From positions 1-38,122 of the forward strand of contig JASLLM010000012.1 in NCBI GenBank assembly GCA_030747035.1: a stretch of DNA of 38,122 nucleotides. Direction: 5' to 3'. The stretch comes from Alphaproteobacteria bacterium (GTDB lineage: Bacteria; Pseudomonadota; Alphaproteobacteria; GCA-2731375). Positions 1 through 8,532 of the stretch are shown piece by piece. Position numbers and translations under genes: made by a program. A model generated the notes under the pieces. The model was not told the origin of the DNA. It saw nothing but the letters and a program-made list of their open reading frames with translations, and did not search any database. The first letter of the stretch is position 1. The number at the start of each line of letters is the position of its first letter.

Positions 1-1101
1 ATCAATCCTTATGTGGATGAGTGGGAAAAAGCGGAAATCTATCCGGCCCACCAGGTGATGAAAATATTCGCCGAGGCCGGCCTGCTGGGGATCGGCAAAC
101 CGGCGGAATATGGCGGCCTGGATCTAGATTTCTCCTATGAAATGGTTTTCGCCGAGGCCTTGGGCAACATCCGCGCCAATGGTGTCTCCACCTCCATCGG
201 GGTGCAGACCACCATGTGCACCCCGGCCCTGGCGCAGCACGGCAGTGACGAGTTGAAACGGGAATACCTCGCCCCCACCATAGCCGGCGAGATGGTCGGC
301 TGCATTGGTGTTTCCGAGCTATCCGCCGGCTCCGACGTGGCACAGATCAAAACCACGGCGCGGCGGGACGGCGACGACTACGTCATCAATGGCTCGAAAA
401 TGTGGATCACCAACGGCGTGCAGGGCGATTGGATCTGCCTGCTGTGCAATACCTCCACCGAGGCCAAGCACCGCAACAAGTCCCTGATCATCGTACCCTT
501 GAAGGCCACGGGCGTCAGCGTCTCGCGCAAGCTGGACAAGCTGGGCCTGGTCTGTTCCGACACGGCGGAATTGTTCTTTGACGACGTCCGGGTCCCCGTG
601 GGCAACCGCATCGGCGAGGAAAACATGGGCTTCGTCTATCAGATGGAGCAGTTCCAGGAGGAACGCATGTTCGCCGTGGCCCGCGGCCTGCGCGTGCTGG
701 ACATGGTGATCGAGGACACCATCGAATACACCGGCCAGCGCGAGGTTTTCGATATGCCCGTACGCGACAACCAGGTGGTCTATCACAAGCTGGCGGAGCT
801 TCACACGGAGGTGGAGGCCTGCCGCGCCATACTGTATCAGGCGGCCGAGCGCTATTTGGCCGGCGAGGATGTGACCAAGCTCGCCTCCATGGGCAAGCTG
901 ATGATCGGCAAGCTGGCCCTGAAGGTGCCCACGGAATGCATGCAGTTCTGGGGCGGCCAGGGGGTGATGAACGAGAACTATGTCTCCCGCGCCTACCGCG
1001 ACATGCGGGTTACCGCCATCGGCGGCGGGGCCAGCGAAATCATGCTGGAAGTGATTGCCAAGTCCATGGGCATTCATCCCGGCAAGAGCACCAAGCGCTA
1101 G
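1..1101 (+). CDS. Acyl-CoA dehydrogenase, AtuD-like (5' end outside window)
   Basis: FAD-dependent acyl-CoA dehydrogenase that would introduce an alpha,beta double bond into an acyl-CoA and pass electrons to ETF. The reading frame is open from base 1 (INPYVDEWEKAEIYPAH), so the N-terminus lies upstream of the window. Visible family blocks are the FAD/substrate segment GCIGVSELSAGSD, then KMWITNGVQGDWICLL, then a C-terminal QFWGGQGVMNENYVSR and AIGGGASEIM. The YEGT glutamate that acts as base in many family members is replaced by glycine here, so the base probably sits elsewhere, as in isovaleryl-CoA-type enzymes (inference). It is a close paralogue of the next gene, 10 bp downstream. Context (AtuA-like protein, biotin carboxylase) suggests a citronellyl-CoA or other branched acyl-CoA dehydrogenase; the exact substrate is not readable from sequence. 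Confidence 0.9.
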   Translation: MNPYVDEWEKAEIYPAHQVMKIFAEAGLLGIGKPAEYGGLDLDFSYEMVFAEALGNIRANGVSTSIGVQTTMCTPALAQHGSDELKREYLAPTIAGEMVGCIGVSELSAGSDVAQIKTTARRDGDDYVINGSKMWITNGVQGDWICLLCNTSTEAKHRNKSLIIVPLKATGVSVSRKLDKLGLVCSDTAELFFDDVRVPVGNRIGEENMGFVYQMEQFQEERMFAVARGLRVLDMVIEDTIEYTGQREVFDMPVRDNQVVYHKLAELHTEVEACRAILYQAAERYLAGEDVTKLASMGKLMIGKLALKVPTECMQFWGGQGVMNENYVSRAYRDMRVTAIGGGASEIMLEVIAKSMGIHPGKSTKR

Positions 1102-1111
1102 GCGGCGGCCA

Positions 1112-2275
1112 ATGCAGCTAAGCCACGAACATCACGAAATGCGGCGCACCACGTTGCGGGTGATCGAGGATCATATTCACCCGGATCTGGATGAATGGGA
1201 GAAGGAGCAGATTTTCCCGGCCCATTACGTGATGAAGAAATTCGCCGAGGCCGGCCTGCTGGGCATTGGCAAACCGGAACAGTATGGCGGCCTGGATCTT
1301 GATTTCTCCTTCGAAATGGTCTTCGCCGAGAGCATGGGCAATGTCCGTTCCTCCGGCATTGGCAGTGCCGTTGGCGTGCAAACCACCATGTGCACCCCGG
1401 CCCTGGTGTCCCACGGCAGCGAAGCCTTGAAACAGGAGTTTCTGGTGCCCACCATAGCCGGCGATCTGGTTGGCTGCATCGGCATATCCGAGGCTCATGC
1501 CGGCTCCGATGTCTCCAAGATCAAGACCACCGCGCGCCGGGATGGTGATGACTATGTCATCAACGGTTCGAAGATGTGGATCACCAATGGGGTGCAGGGG
1601 GATTGGATCTGCCTGCTTTGCAATACCTCCCCCCAGGGCGGGCCGCACCGCAACAAGTCCCTGATTATAGTGCCACTGAAAAGCAAGGGCGTCAGCGTCT
1701 CGCGAAAACTGGACAAGCTGACACTACGCTGTTCCGATACCGCCGAGCTGTTCTTCGACGATGTCCGCGTGCCCGCCTCCAACCTGATCGGCGAGGAAGG
1801 CCAGGGCTTCATCTATCAGATGGAGCAATTCCAGGAAGAGCGCATGTTCGTCGTCGCCCGCGGCATGCGTGCCATGGAAATGGCCATCGAGGAAACCATT
1901 GCATATACCTCCCAGCGCCAGGTCTTTGGCCAATCGGTGTTGAGCAATCAATCGGTCTATCACAAACTGGCCGCCATGCAGACGGAGGTCGAGGCCGTGC
2001 GCTCGCTGCTCTATCGCGCCACCGATGCCTACATGGCGGGCGAGGACGTGACCAAGCTGGCCTCCATGGCGAAATACATGGTGGGTAGGATGTCCATGAG
2101 CATCCCCAGCGAATGCCTGCAATTCTGGGGCGGCCAGGGGGTGATGAACGAGAACTGGATTTCCCGCGCTTTCCGCGACATCCGCCAGACCGCCATCGGC
2201 GGCGGCGCCAACGAAATCATGCTGGAGGTGGTGGCCAAGTCCCTTGGCATCCACCCGGGCAGAAAAAACAGATAA
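1112..2275 (+). CDS. Acyl-CoA dehydrogenase, AtuD-like paralogue
   Basis: Second acyl-CoA dehydrogenase of the operon, 387 aa, full length for the family. The start at 1112 (MQLSHEHHEMRR) is chosen because it lies just after the upstream stop and matches the usual N-terminal helix; the frame is open further upstream inside the preceding gene, but that part is not dehydrogenase-like. Blocks seen: PAHYVMKKFAEAGLLGIGKP, GCIGISEAHAGSD, KMWITNGVQGDWICLL, FQEERMFVVARGM and AIGGGANEIM. As in the upstream copy, the C-terminal base position of the YEGT type is glycine. The two proteins are alike along their whole length, so this is a tandem duplication; they may act on different chain lengths or on successive rounds of oxidation (inference). 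FAD cofactor and ETF acceptor are expected from the family. Confidence 0.92.
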   Translation: MQLSHEHHEMRRTTLRVIEDHIHPDLDEWEKEQIFPAHYVMKKFAEAGLLGIGKPEQYGGLDLDFSFEMVFAESMGNVRSSGIGSAVGVQTTMCTPALVSHGSEALKQEFLVPTIAGDLVGCIGISEAHAGSDVSKIKTTARRDGDDYVINGSKMWITNGVQGDWICLLCNTSPQGGPHRNKSLIIVPLKSKGVSVSRKLDKLTLRCSDTAELFFDDVRVPASNLIGEEGQGFIYQMEQFQEERMFVVARGMRAMEMAIEETIAYTSQRQVFGQSVLSNQSVYHKLAAMQTEVEAVRSLLYRATDAYMAGEDVTKLASMAKYMVGRMSMSIPSECLQFWGGQGVMNENWISRAFRDIRQTAIGGGANEIMLEVVAKSLGIHPGRKNR

Positions 2276-2291
2276 TCGAGGAGGATAGGTT

Positions 2292-4079
2292 ATGAGTGAC
2301 AAAATTATCCGCATCGGCGGCGCTAGCGGCTATTGGGGCGACAGCGCCATGGCCACGCCGCAATTCCTGAAGGCCGGTGGACTGGACTACATCGTCTACG
2401 ACTACCTGGCCGAGATCACCATGTCGATCATGGCGCGGGCCCGGGCCAGGGATCCGAACGCCGGCTATGCCCGTGATTTCATCACCGCCATGCTGCACCA
2501 GAACCTGGTCGAGATCGCCGGCCAGGGTGTCAAGATCATCGCCAATGCCGGCGGCGTCAATCCCCGCGCCTGCGGCGAGGCGGCCCGCGCTCTAATCGCG
2601 GACCAGGGCCTGGACCTGAAGGTCGCGGTGGTTCTGGGCGATGATTTGATGGAGCAAAAAGACCGTCTGTCGCCGAAGGAAATGTTCTCGGGCGAAAGCT
2701 TCCCCGATCCGGAAAAACTGGCGTCCATCAACGCCTATCTGGGCGCCTTTCCCATCGCCAAGGCGCTGGACGAGGGCGCCGACATCGTCATCACCGGACG
2801 TTCGGTGGACAGCGCCGTGACCCTGGGCGCCTGCATCCATGAATTCGGCTGGGGCGCGGACGAATGGGACAAATTATCGGGCGGCACCCTGGCCGGCCAT
2901 TTGCTGGAATGCGGACCCCAGGCCACGGGCGGCAACTTCACCGACTGGCAATTGGTGGTCGATAGCATCGACAACATCGGTTATCCGATCGGCGAAGTCT
3001 CCGCCGACGGCAGTTTCGATGTGGTCAAGGCCGAGGGCACGGGCGGCATCGTCACCGTCGGCACCGTCTCGGAACAAATGCTTTACGAAATCGGCGATCC
3101 GCAAGCCTATATCGTGCCGGACGTGGTCTGCGATTTTTCCGATGTCAGGATCAGCCAGGTTTCCAAGGACCGGGTCAATGTTTCCGGCGCCCGCGGTTAT
3201 CCGGCCACGGACACCTACAAGGTCAGCGCCACCTATGGTGACGGCTGGCGCGCCGGCACCCTGATGTCGTTCTATGGCGTCGACGCGGACAAGAAGGCGG
3301 AGGGCTATGCCAACGGCACCTTCAAGCGGGCGCGGGCCGTATTGCGCGCCTCCAACCTTGGTGATTTCAGTGAAACCAGCGTCGAGGTGCTGGGCGCTGA
3401 AAGCCAGTTCGGCGAGGACCGGCAGATTGACGGCAGCCGCGAGGTGGTGCTGAAGATGGCCGCCAAGCATCCCGAACAGGCCGGTGTCGGCATCCTTTTG
3501 AAGGAGGCGACGGGCCTCGGGCTGGCGACGCCGCCGGGCCTGGCCACCTTCGTGGCGGGACGGCCCAAGCCGTCGCCGGTGGTGCGGCTGTTTTCCTTCC
3601 TGGTCCCGAAGGATGAATTGACCATCGAGATCGATTTCGGCGACCGGGAACTCACCTTCGAACGCCCCGTCACGGAGACCTTCGCAGACGGTATGATCGA
3701 ACGCCCGGGCCTGCCCGCCGCCCCCGCCAATGACGGCGAGATGGTGGAGGTGCCACTGATCGATCTGGCCTGGGGCCGCAGCGGCGACAAGGGCAACAAA
3801 GCCAATATAGGCATCATCGCCCGCGAGGCGGCTTATCTGCCCTATATCTGGGCCGGCTTGAGCGAGGATGTGGTCGCGAAGCGCTTTGCTCATTTCCTCG
3901 AGGGCGATACGCAACGCTTCCTGATGCCCGGTTCCAACGCCATCAACTTCCTGATGGACGAGGTGCTGGGCGGCGGCGGTGTCGCCTCGCTGCGCAACGA
4001 CGCCCAGGGCAAGGGCTATGCGCAAGTCTTGCTGGCCCAGCCGATTTCCATACCAAAGGACATGGCGGAGAAACTTTAG
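2292..4079 (+). CDS. AtuA-like protein (DUF1446 plus C-terminal ferredoxin-like domain)
   Basis: A 595 aa protein of the acyclic terpene utilisation AtuA family. The N-terminal ~440 residues match the DUF1446 type (IRIGGASGYWGDS near the start, then GGVNPRACGE and VITGRSVDSAVTLGAC). The C-terminal ~110 residues form the small AtuA-associated domain (LIDLAWGRSGDKGNKANIGI). AtuA is required for citronellol and geraniol growth in Pseudomonas, but its biochemical role is not firmly known. A strong Shine-Dalgarno (aggagg, about 2279) fixes the start. The stop is directly followed by the ATG of the carboxylase beta gene, so the two are translationally linked. The presence of this family beside a biotin-dependent carboxylase is the best reason for calling the operon Atu-like rather than plain leucine catabolism. 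Confidence 0.88.
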   Translation: MSDKIIRIGGASGYWGDSAMATPQFLKAGGLDYIVYDYLAEITMSIMARARARDPNAGYARDFITAMLHQNLVEIAGQGVKIIANAGGVNPRACGEAARALIADQGLDLKVAVVLGDDLMEQKDRLSPKEMFSGESFPDPEKLASINAYLGAFPIAKALDEGADIVITGRSVDSAVTLGACIHEFGWGADEWDKLSGGTLAGHLLECGPQATGGNFTDWQLVVDSIDNIGYPIGEVSADGSFDVVKAEGTGGIVTVGTVSEQMLYEIGDPQAYIVPDVVCDFSDVRISQVSKDRVNVSGARGYPATDTYKVSATYGDGWRAGTLMSFYGVDADKKAEGYANGTFKRARAVLRASNLGDFSETSVEVLGAESQFGEDRQIDGSREVVLKMAAKHPEQAGVGILLKEATGLGLATPPGLATFVAGRPKPSPVVRLFSFLVPKDELTIEIDFGDRELTFERPVTETFADGMIERPGLPAAPANDGEMVEVPLIDLAWGRSGDKGNKANIGIIAREAAYLPYIWAGLSEDVVAKRFAHFLEGDTQRFLMPGSNAINFLMDEVLGGGGVASLRNDAQGKGYAQVLLAQPISIPKDMAEKL

Positions 4080-5702
4080 ATGAGCGTTTTTGCTTCCAAA
4101 CTCAGCACCAACACGGAAACATTCGCGGCCAACCGCCAGGAAATGTTGTCCCTGATGGACGACTACCATGCGCTCAAGGAGCGGGCCCGGACATTATCGG
4201 AAAAACGTCGGGCCCGCTTCGAGGAACGGGGACAGTTGACACCAAGGGAGCGGCGCACCCGCCTGTTGGATCCGGGCATGCCGTTTCTGGAACTGTACAG
4301 CCTGGCCAATTATTGCGTGGATACCCCGGACCGGGAGAAATCGATACCGGGCGCCTCCTCCCTGGCCGGCATTGGTTTCATCTCCGGCGTGCGCTGTATG
4401 GTCTATGTGGATGACAGCGGCATCAATGCGGGTGCCTCGACCGCGAGATCCGGTGAGAAACTGCGCGCCTGCCTGGATGCGGCCCGGCGCCACAAGTTGC
4501 CGTTCGTGCACTTGGTGGAAAGTGCCGGTGCCAACCTGATGCAGTACCAGGTAGAATACTGGGCCCATGGCGGCGGTATCTTCTATCGCCGCGCCCTGTT
4601 GAGTGCCGCCGGTATTCCCACCATTACCGTATTGCATGGCCCGGCCACCGCCGGCGGTGCCTACATGCCGGGGATGAGCGACTATGTCATCTCCATCAAG
4701 GGACGCGGCCGGGCATCCCTGGGCGGGGCCGCCTTAACTCGGGCCGCCACCGGCGAGGTTTCAGATGAAGAGGAACTGGCCGGCACGGACATGCACGCGA
4801 CCATCTCGGGTCTGGTGGAATACACCGCCGAGGATGATGCCCATGGCTTGCTGATCGCCCGCAGTTTGGTCGCCAAGCTGGATTGGAACAAGGGCTGCCC
4901 GGCACCGAAGCCGAAATCGTTCACCGAACCGCTGTACAGCCCGGACGAGATCGCCGGTCTGGTGCCCCCCGACTACCGCAAGCCCTACGAAGTGCGGGAG
5001 CTGGCGGCGCGTTTTGTCGATGGTTCCGATTTCGAGGATTTCAAACCGCGCTATGGCGTCTCCACGGTCTGCCTGCAGGCCAGCATCTTTGGCAACGCCT
5101 GCGGCATCATCGGCAACAACGGCCCCATTGATCCCGCCGGTGCCACCAAAGGCGGGCAGTTCTTCCAGCTTTGCGATCAGGCCAATATTCCGATCATCTT
5201 CCTGAACAACACCACCGGCTACATGGTCGGCAAGGAGTACGAACAGGGCGGCATGGTCAAGCACGGCTCAAAAATGATCCAGGCTGTTTCCAACGTCCGC
5301 GTGCCGAAAATCACGCTCTACATCGGCGCCTCCTTCGGGGCCGGCAATTACGGCATGGGCGGTTTCGGTTACGAACCGGACTTCCTCTTTACCTGGCCCA
5401 ATGCCCTGACCGGCGTCATGGGCGGCGAACAGGCCGCCCTGACCATGGACCAGGTAGCCCGCGTCGCGGCCGAGCGGCGCGGCCAGGAGGTCGATGAGGC
5501 CGCCCTGCAGGCGCAGAAGGACAGCCTGATCGCCCATTTCGACAAACAATCCGACGCCTTCTACACCTCCGGCAGGTTGCTGGACCAAGGCATAATCGAT
5601 CCTCGCGACACCCGCCGGGTCCTGGGCTTTGCCCTGGAAACCGTCTGGGAAGCCCGTAACCGCCAGGTTCAGCCGAACTCGTTTGGTGTTGCCAGACTGT
5701 AA
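4080..5702 (+). CDS. Acyl-CoA carboxylase beta (carboxyltransferase) subunit, AtuC/MccB-like
   Basis: Carboxyltransferase subunit (540 aa) that moves CO2 from carboxybiotin onto an acyl-CoA; family substrates include geranyl-CoA and 3-methylcrotonyl-CoA. The N half has the crotonase-like CoA-binding domain (SGVRCMVYVDDSGINAGAS, HGPATAGGAYMPGMSDY). The C half has the carboxybiotin side (NNGPIDPAGATKGGQFFQLC, FLNNTTGYMVGKEYEQGG, ASFGAGNYGMGGFGYEPDF). The C terminus QPNSFGVARL is typical of the methylcrotonyl/geranyl-CoA carboxylase branch. The ATG begins at the base after the upstream stop. The partner alpha subunit is two genes downstream, with the hydratase between them, the same order as atuC-E-F or liuB-C-D. 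I cannot decide between geranyl-CoA and 3-methylcrotonyl-CoA specificity from sequence alone. Confidence 0.92.
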   Translation: MSVFASKLSTNTETFAANRQEMLSLMDDYHALKERARTLSEKRRARFEERGQLTPRERRTRLLDPGMPFLELYSLANYCVDTPDREKSIPGASSLAGIGFISGVRCMVYVDDSGINAGASTARSGEKLRACLDAARRHKLPFVHLVESAGANLMQYQVEYWAHGGGIFYRRALLSAAGIPTITVLHGPATAGGAYMPGMSDYVISIKGRGRASLGGAALTRAATGEVSDEEELAGTDMHATISGLVEYTAEDDAHGLLIARSLVAKLDWNKGCPAPKPKSFTEPLYSPDEIAGLVPPDYRKPYEVRELAARFVDGSDFEDFKPRYGVSTVCLQASIFGNACGIIGNNGPIDPAGATKGGQFFQLCDQANIPIIFLNNTTGYMVGKEYEQGGMVKHGSKMIQAVSNVRVPKITLYIGASFGAGNYGMGGFGYEPDFLFTWPNALTGVMGGEQAALTMDQVARVAAERRGQEVDEAALQAQKDSLIAHFDKQSDAFYTSGRLLDQGIIDPRDTRRVLGFALETVWEARNRQVQPNSFGVARL

Positions 5703-5717
5703 TTATTGGAGAGAGAG

Positions 5718-6527
5718 ATGACCACTTTACCCAAGACGGAAAATATTCTGCTGGAAGAAGACAATGGCTGGCTGACCATCTGGTTCAACCGCCCCGACAA
5801 CCGCAACGCCCTGTCCAAAGAGCTGACCACGGAGCTCAAGGCGGTGCTGAACGCGGTGCGCGACGACCGCGCGATCCGGGGCATCACCTTGCGCGGCAAG
5901 GGCGGCGTGTTCTGCGCCGGCGGCGATCTGAAGGGTTTCAAGAACAACTATCAGGGCGGCGGCCAGAGCGCCGAGGACATTGCCGCCTCGTCCCGCCAGG
6001 GCGGCGAGATGTTCGACCTGGTCAACGAGATGCCGCAAGTGGTGTTGATACTGGTGGAAGGCGCCGCCATGGCCGGCGGTCTGGGCATGGTCTGCACCGC
6101 CGACATCGTCGCCGTCACCAAGGACGCCAAGTTCGCCATGACGGAAACCGCCATCGGCCTGCCGCCGGCACAGATCGCGCCCTTTGTCGCACAACGTCTT
6201 GGCCTGCGCATAGCAAGGCGGCTGATGATCACGGCCTCGCGCTTCGATGGTGAGGAAGCCGGCCGTCTGGGTCTGGCCGACTATGTGGTCGATGATGCCG
6301 CCGGCCTGGATCAGATCCAGGCGGATGTGCAGAAATCGGTGATGCGTTGTGCGCCGAAGGCCAACGCCATCACCAAGGCAATCGTTCTGGCCACCCGCCA
6401 TCTGGACCGCGACGGCCAGCTTGATTTTGCCGCTCAGGGCTTCGCCGAATGCATGCTGAGTGACGAAGGCCGCGAGGGCGTTGCCTCGTTCATCGAGAAG
6501 CGCAAACCGATCTGGGCCGAGAAGTAG
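5718..6527 (+). CDS. Enoyl-CoA hydratase/isomerase family protein (AtuE/LiuC-like)
   Basis: Crotonase-fold enzyme of 269 aa, expected to hydrate the unsaturated carboxylated acyl-CoA made by the flanking carboxylase (3-methylglutaconyl-CoA or isohexenyl-glutaconyl-CoA in known pathways). The oxyanion-hole segments are visible: GKGGVFCAGGDLKGF and AAMAGGLGMVCTADIV, followed by AKFAMTETAIGLPPAQIAPF, which carries a candidate catalytic glutamate. The start at 5718 is supported by the purine-rich ggagagag just before it; the TTG at 5706 would place this site inside the coding region. The gene is followed after 4 bp by the alpha subunit gene. The substrate is inferred from context only. Confidence 0.88.
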   Translation: MTTLPKTENILLEEDNGWLTIWFNRPDNRNALSKELTTELKAVLNAVRDDRAIRGITLRGKGGVFCAGGDLKGFKNNYQGGGQSAEDIAASSRQGGEMFDLVNEMPQVVLILVEGAAMAGGLGMVCTADIVAVTKDAKFAMTETAIGLPPAQIAPFVAQRLGLRIARRLMITASRFDGEEAGRLGLADYVVDDAAGLDQIQADVQKSVMRCAPKANAITKAIVLATRHLDRDGQLDFAAQGFAECMLSDEGREGVASFIEKRKPIWAEK

Positions 6528-6531
6528 CAAT

Positions 6532-8529
6532 ATGAGAAAATTCGAGAGTATTCTGGTCGCCAACCGGGGCGAGATCGCGGTGCGGGTGATGCGTACCGCC
6601 CAGGCCCTGGGCTACCGGGCCATCGCGGTTTATTCCGAGGCCGACGCCCAGGCGCCGCATGTCAAGATGGCTGACGACGCCGTTTTGATCGGCCCGGCGC
6701 CGGTGGGTGAATCCTATCTGGACATGGACCGCATCCTCAAGGCCGTCAAAGAAACCGGCGCCCAGGCGGTGCATCCGGGCTATGGTTTCATGTCGGAAAA
6801 CGCCGCCTTCGCCGAGGCCTGCGACAAGGCGGGCCTGGTTTTCATCGGCCCGACCGCGGATGCCATCAACCTGATGGGCAACAAGGCCGAGGCCAAGCGC
6901 CGCATGATCGAGGCGGATGTCCCCTGCGTCCCCGGCTACGAGGGCGAGGATCAATCCGACGCGGCCATGTTGAAAGCCGCCGGCGGGATCGGCTTTCCCC
7001 TGATGGTCAAGGCCGCGGCGGGCGGCGGTGGGCGGGGCATGCGCCTAGTGGAGACGGCCGAGGATGTGGCCGATGCCTTGGCCGCGGCCCGCTCCGAGGC
7101 CTTGAATGCCTTTGGCTCCGACGAGTTGATCCTGGAAAAGGCCATCATCCAGCCGCGCCATGTGGAGGTGCAGGTTTTTGCCGACAGCCATGGCAACGTG
7201 ATCCATCTAGGCGAGCGGGACTGCTCGGTCCAGCGCCGCCATCAAAAGGTGGTGGAGGAAGCGCCCTGCCCCGTGATGACCGAAGAACTGCGGGCCCGCA
7301 TGGGCGCGGCGGCGGTGGAAGCCGCCCGCAGCATCGACTATCGCGGCGCCGGCACTGTCGAGTTCCTGCTTGATGGCGACGGCGAGTTTTATTTCCTGGA
7401 AATGAACACCCGCCTGCAGGTGGAACATCCGGTGACCGAAATGATCACCGGCCTGGATCTGGTCGCCCTGCAAATCCAGGTCGCCGAAGGCCGGCCCCTT
7501 GGCTTGAGCCAGGATGATATCACCCTGACCGGCCATGCCATCGAGGTGCGTCTGTATGCCGAGGATCCGGCCCAGGATTTCCTGCCCGTAACGGGCGGCA
7601 TCGATCTGTGGCAGCCGGCCACGGGGATGGGCGTGCGCATTGATGCCGGTATCGAGACGGGGTTGGAGATTTCACCCTTCTATGATCCCATGCTGGCCAA
7701 GGTCATCGCCTGGGGCGATACCCGGGAGATCGCCCGCCATCGGCTGATCACTGCCCTGAAGGACACGGCGCTGTTCGGCACCACCACCAACAGAAGCTTC
7801 CTGATCGATGTGCTGGGCCGGGAGGCCTTTGCCAAAGGTGAGGCCACCACGGCCTTCATCGCTGAGGAGTTCACCGACGCCGATCTGGCCGCCGCCGAGC
7901 CTACGTTCGCACAGGCAGCAATAGCGGCGGTGGTGCAGTTCACCAGCGAGCGGCGCCAGGCCTTCGCCAACAGCCTGAACGTCAGCCCGGCCTTGATGGA
8001 TTGGTCCAGCGGCGGTTCGCTGCTAACCCGCTACGTCTACACAGCGGGTGAGAACGAGATGGATCTGACGGTGGCGCCCGGCCATGACGGCATATATAGG
8101 GTGCGTCACGGTGACGATGAGATGCGGGTCGAAATGATCGAGTGTGGCGAGACCACGGCACGCCTGGCCGTCGATGGCCGGCGCCAGGAGGTGCTGTATT
8201 CGGCCCCCAGTCCCGGCGTGCTTGATCTGTCGGTGGATGGGCAGAGCCTGCACTTCCGCAACCGCATCGCCTTTGCCGCCGGCGCCGAAGAGGTTGTGGG
8301 CGGCGGCCATGTTGTCGCGCCGATGCACGGCAATCTGCTGGAGGTTCTCGTTTCACCGGGCGATGAGGTTACGATCGGCACCCGTCTGGCAGTGCTGGAA
8401 GCCATGAAAATGCAGCACGATATTCTGGCGGAAATCGACGGCACCGTAAGGGAGGTGGCCGCCGTCGCCGGCACCCAGGTCGCCGCCGACGATCTGCTTG
8501 TTGAAATCGAAGCGCCTGAAGGAGATTGA
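6532..8529 (+). CDS. Acyl-CoA carboxylase alpha subunit (biotin carboxylase + BCCP), AtuF/MccA-like
   Basis: A 665 aa biotin-carrying subunit. Biotin carboxylase domain, roughly residues 1-450: FESILVANRGEIAVRVMRTA at the start, HPGYGFMSENAAFAE, the ATP-grasp loop KAAAGGGGRGM and EMNTRLQVEHPVTE. A middle linking domain follows. The C-terminal biotinyl domain has VLEAMKMQHDI with the biotinylated lysine at residue 626 (codon 8407-8409). It hydrolyses ATP to carboxylate biotin and hands it to the beta subunit encoded at 4080-5702. The start at 6532 fits the canonical N-terminus; the open frame extends back into the hydratase gene but without homology. Length and domain order are normal for methylcrotonyl/geranyl-CoA carboxylase alpha chains. 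Confidence 0.94.
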   Translation: MRKFESILVANRGEIAVRVMRTAQALGYRAIAVYSEADAQAPHVKMADDAVLIGPAPVGESYLDMDRILKAVKETGAQAVHPGYGFMSENAAFAEACDKAGLVFIGPTADAINLMGNKAEAKRRMIEADVPCVPGYEGEDQSDAAMLKAAGGIGFPLMVKAAAGGGGRGMRLVETAEDVADALAAARSEALNAFGSDELILEKAIIQPRHVEVQVFADSHGNVIHLGERDCSVQRRHQKVVEEAPCPVMTEELRARMGAAAVEAARSIDYRGAGTVEFLLDGDGEFYFLEMNTRLQVEHPVTEMITGLDLVALQIQVAEGRPLGLSQDDITLTGHAIEVRLYAEDPAQDFLPVTGGIDLWQPATGMGVRIDAGIETGLEISPFYDPMLAKVIAWGDTREIARHRLITALKDTALFGTTTNRSFLIDVLGREAFAKGEATTAFIAEEFTDADLAAAEPTFAQAAIAAVVQFTSERRQAFANSLNVSPALMDWSSGGSLLTRYVYTAGENEMDLTVAPGHDGIYRVRHGDDEMRVEMIECGETTARLAVDGRRQEVLYSAPSPGVLDLSVDGQSLHFRNRIAFAAGAEEVVGGGHVVAPMHGNLLEVLVSPGDEVTIGTRLAVLEAMKMQHDILAEIDGTVREVAAVAGTQVAADDLLVEIEAPEGD

Positions 8530-8532
8530 ATC

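Noticed and set aside
1-1077. Long minus-strand frames opposite the acyl-CoA dehydrogenase and other catabolic genes
   Set aside because: They mirror the codon structure of GC-rich genes, have no recognisable motifs and no ribosome sites.
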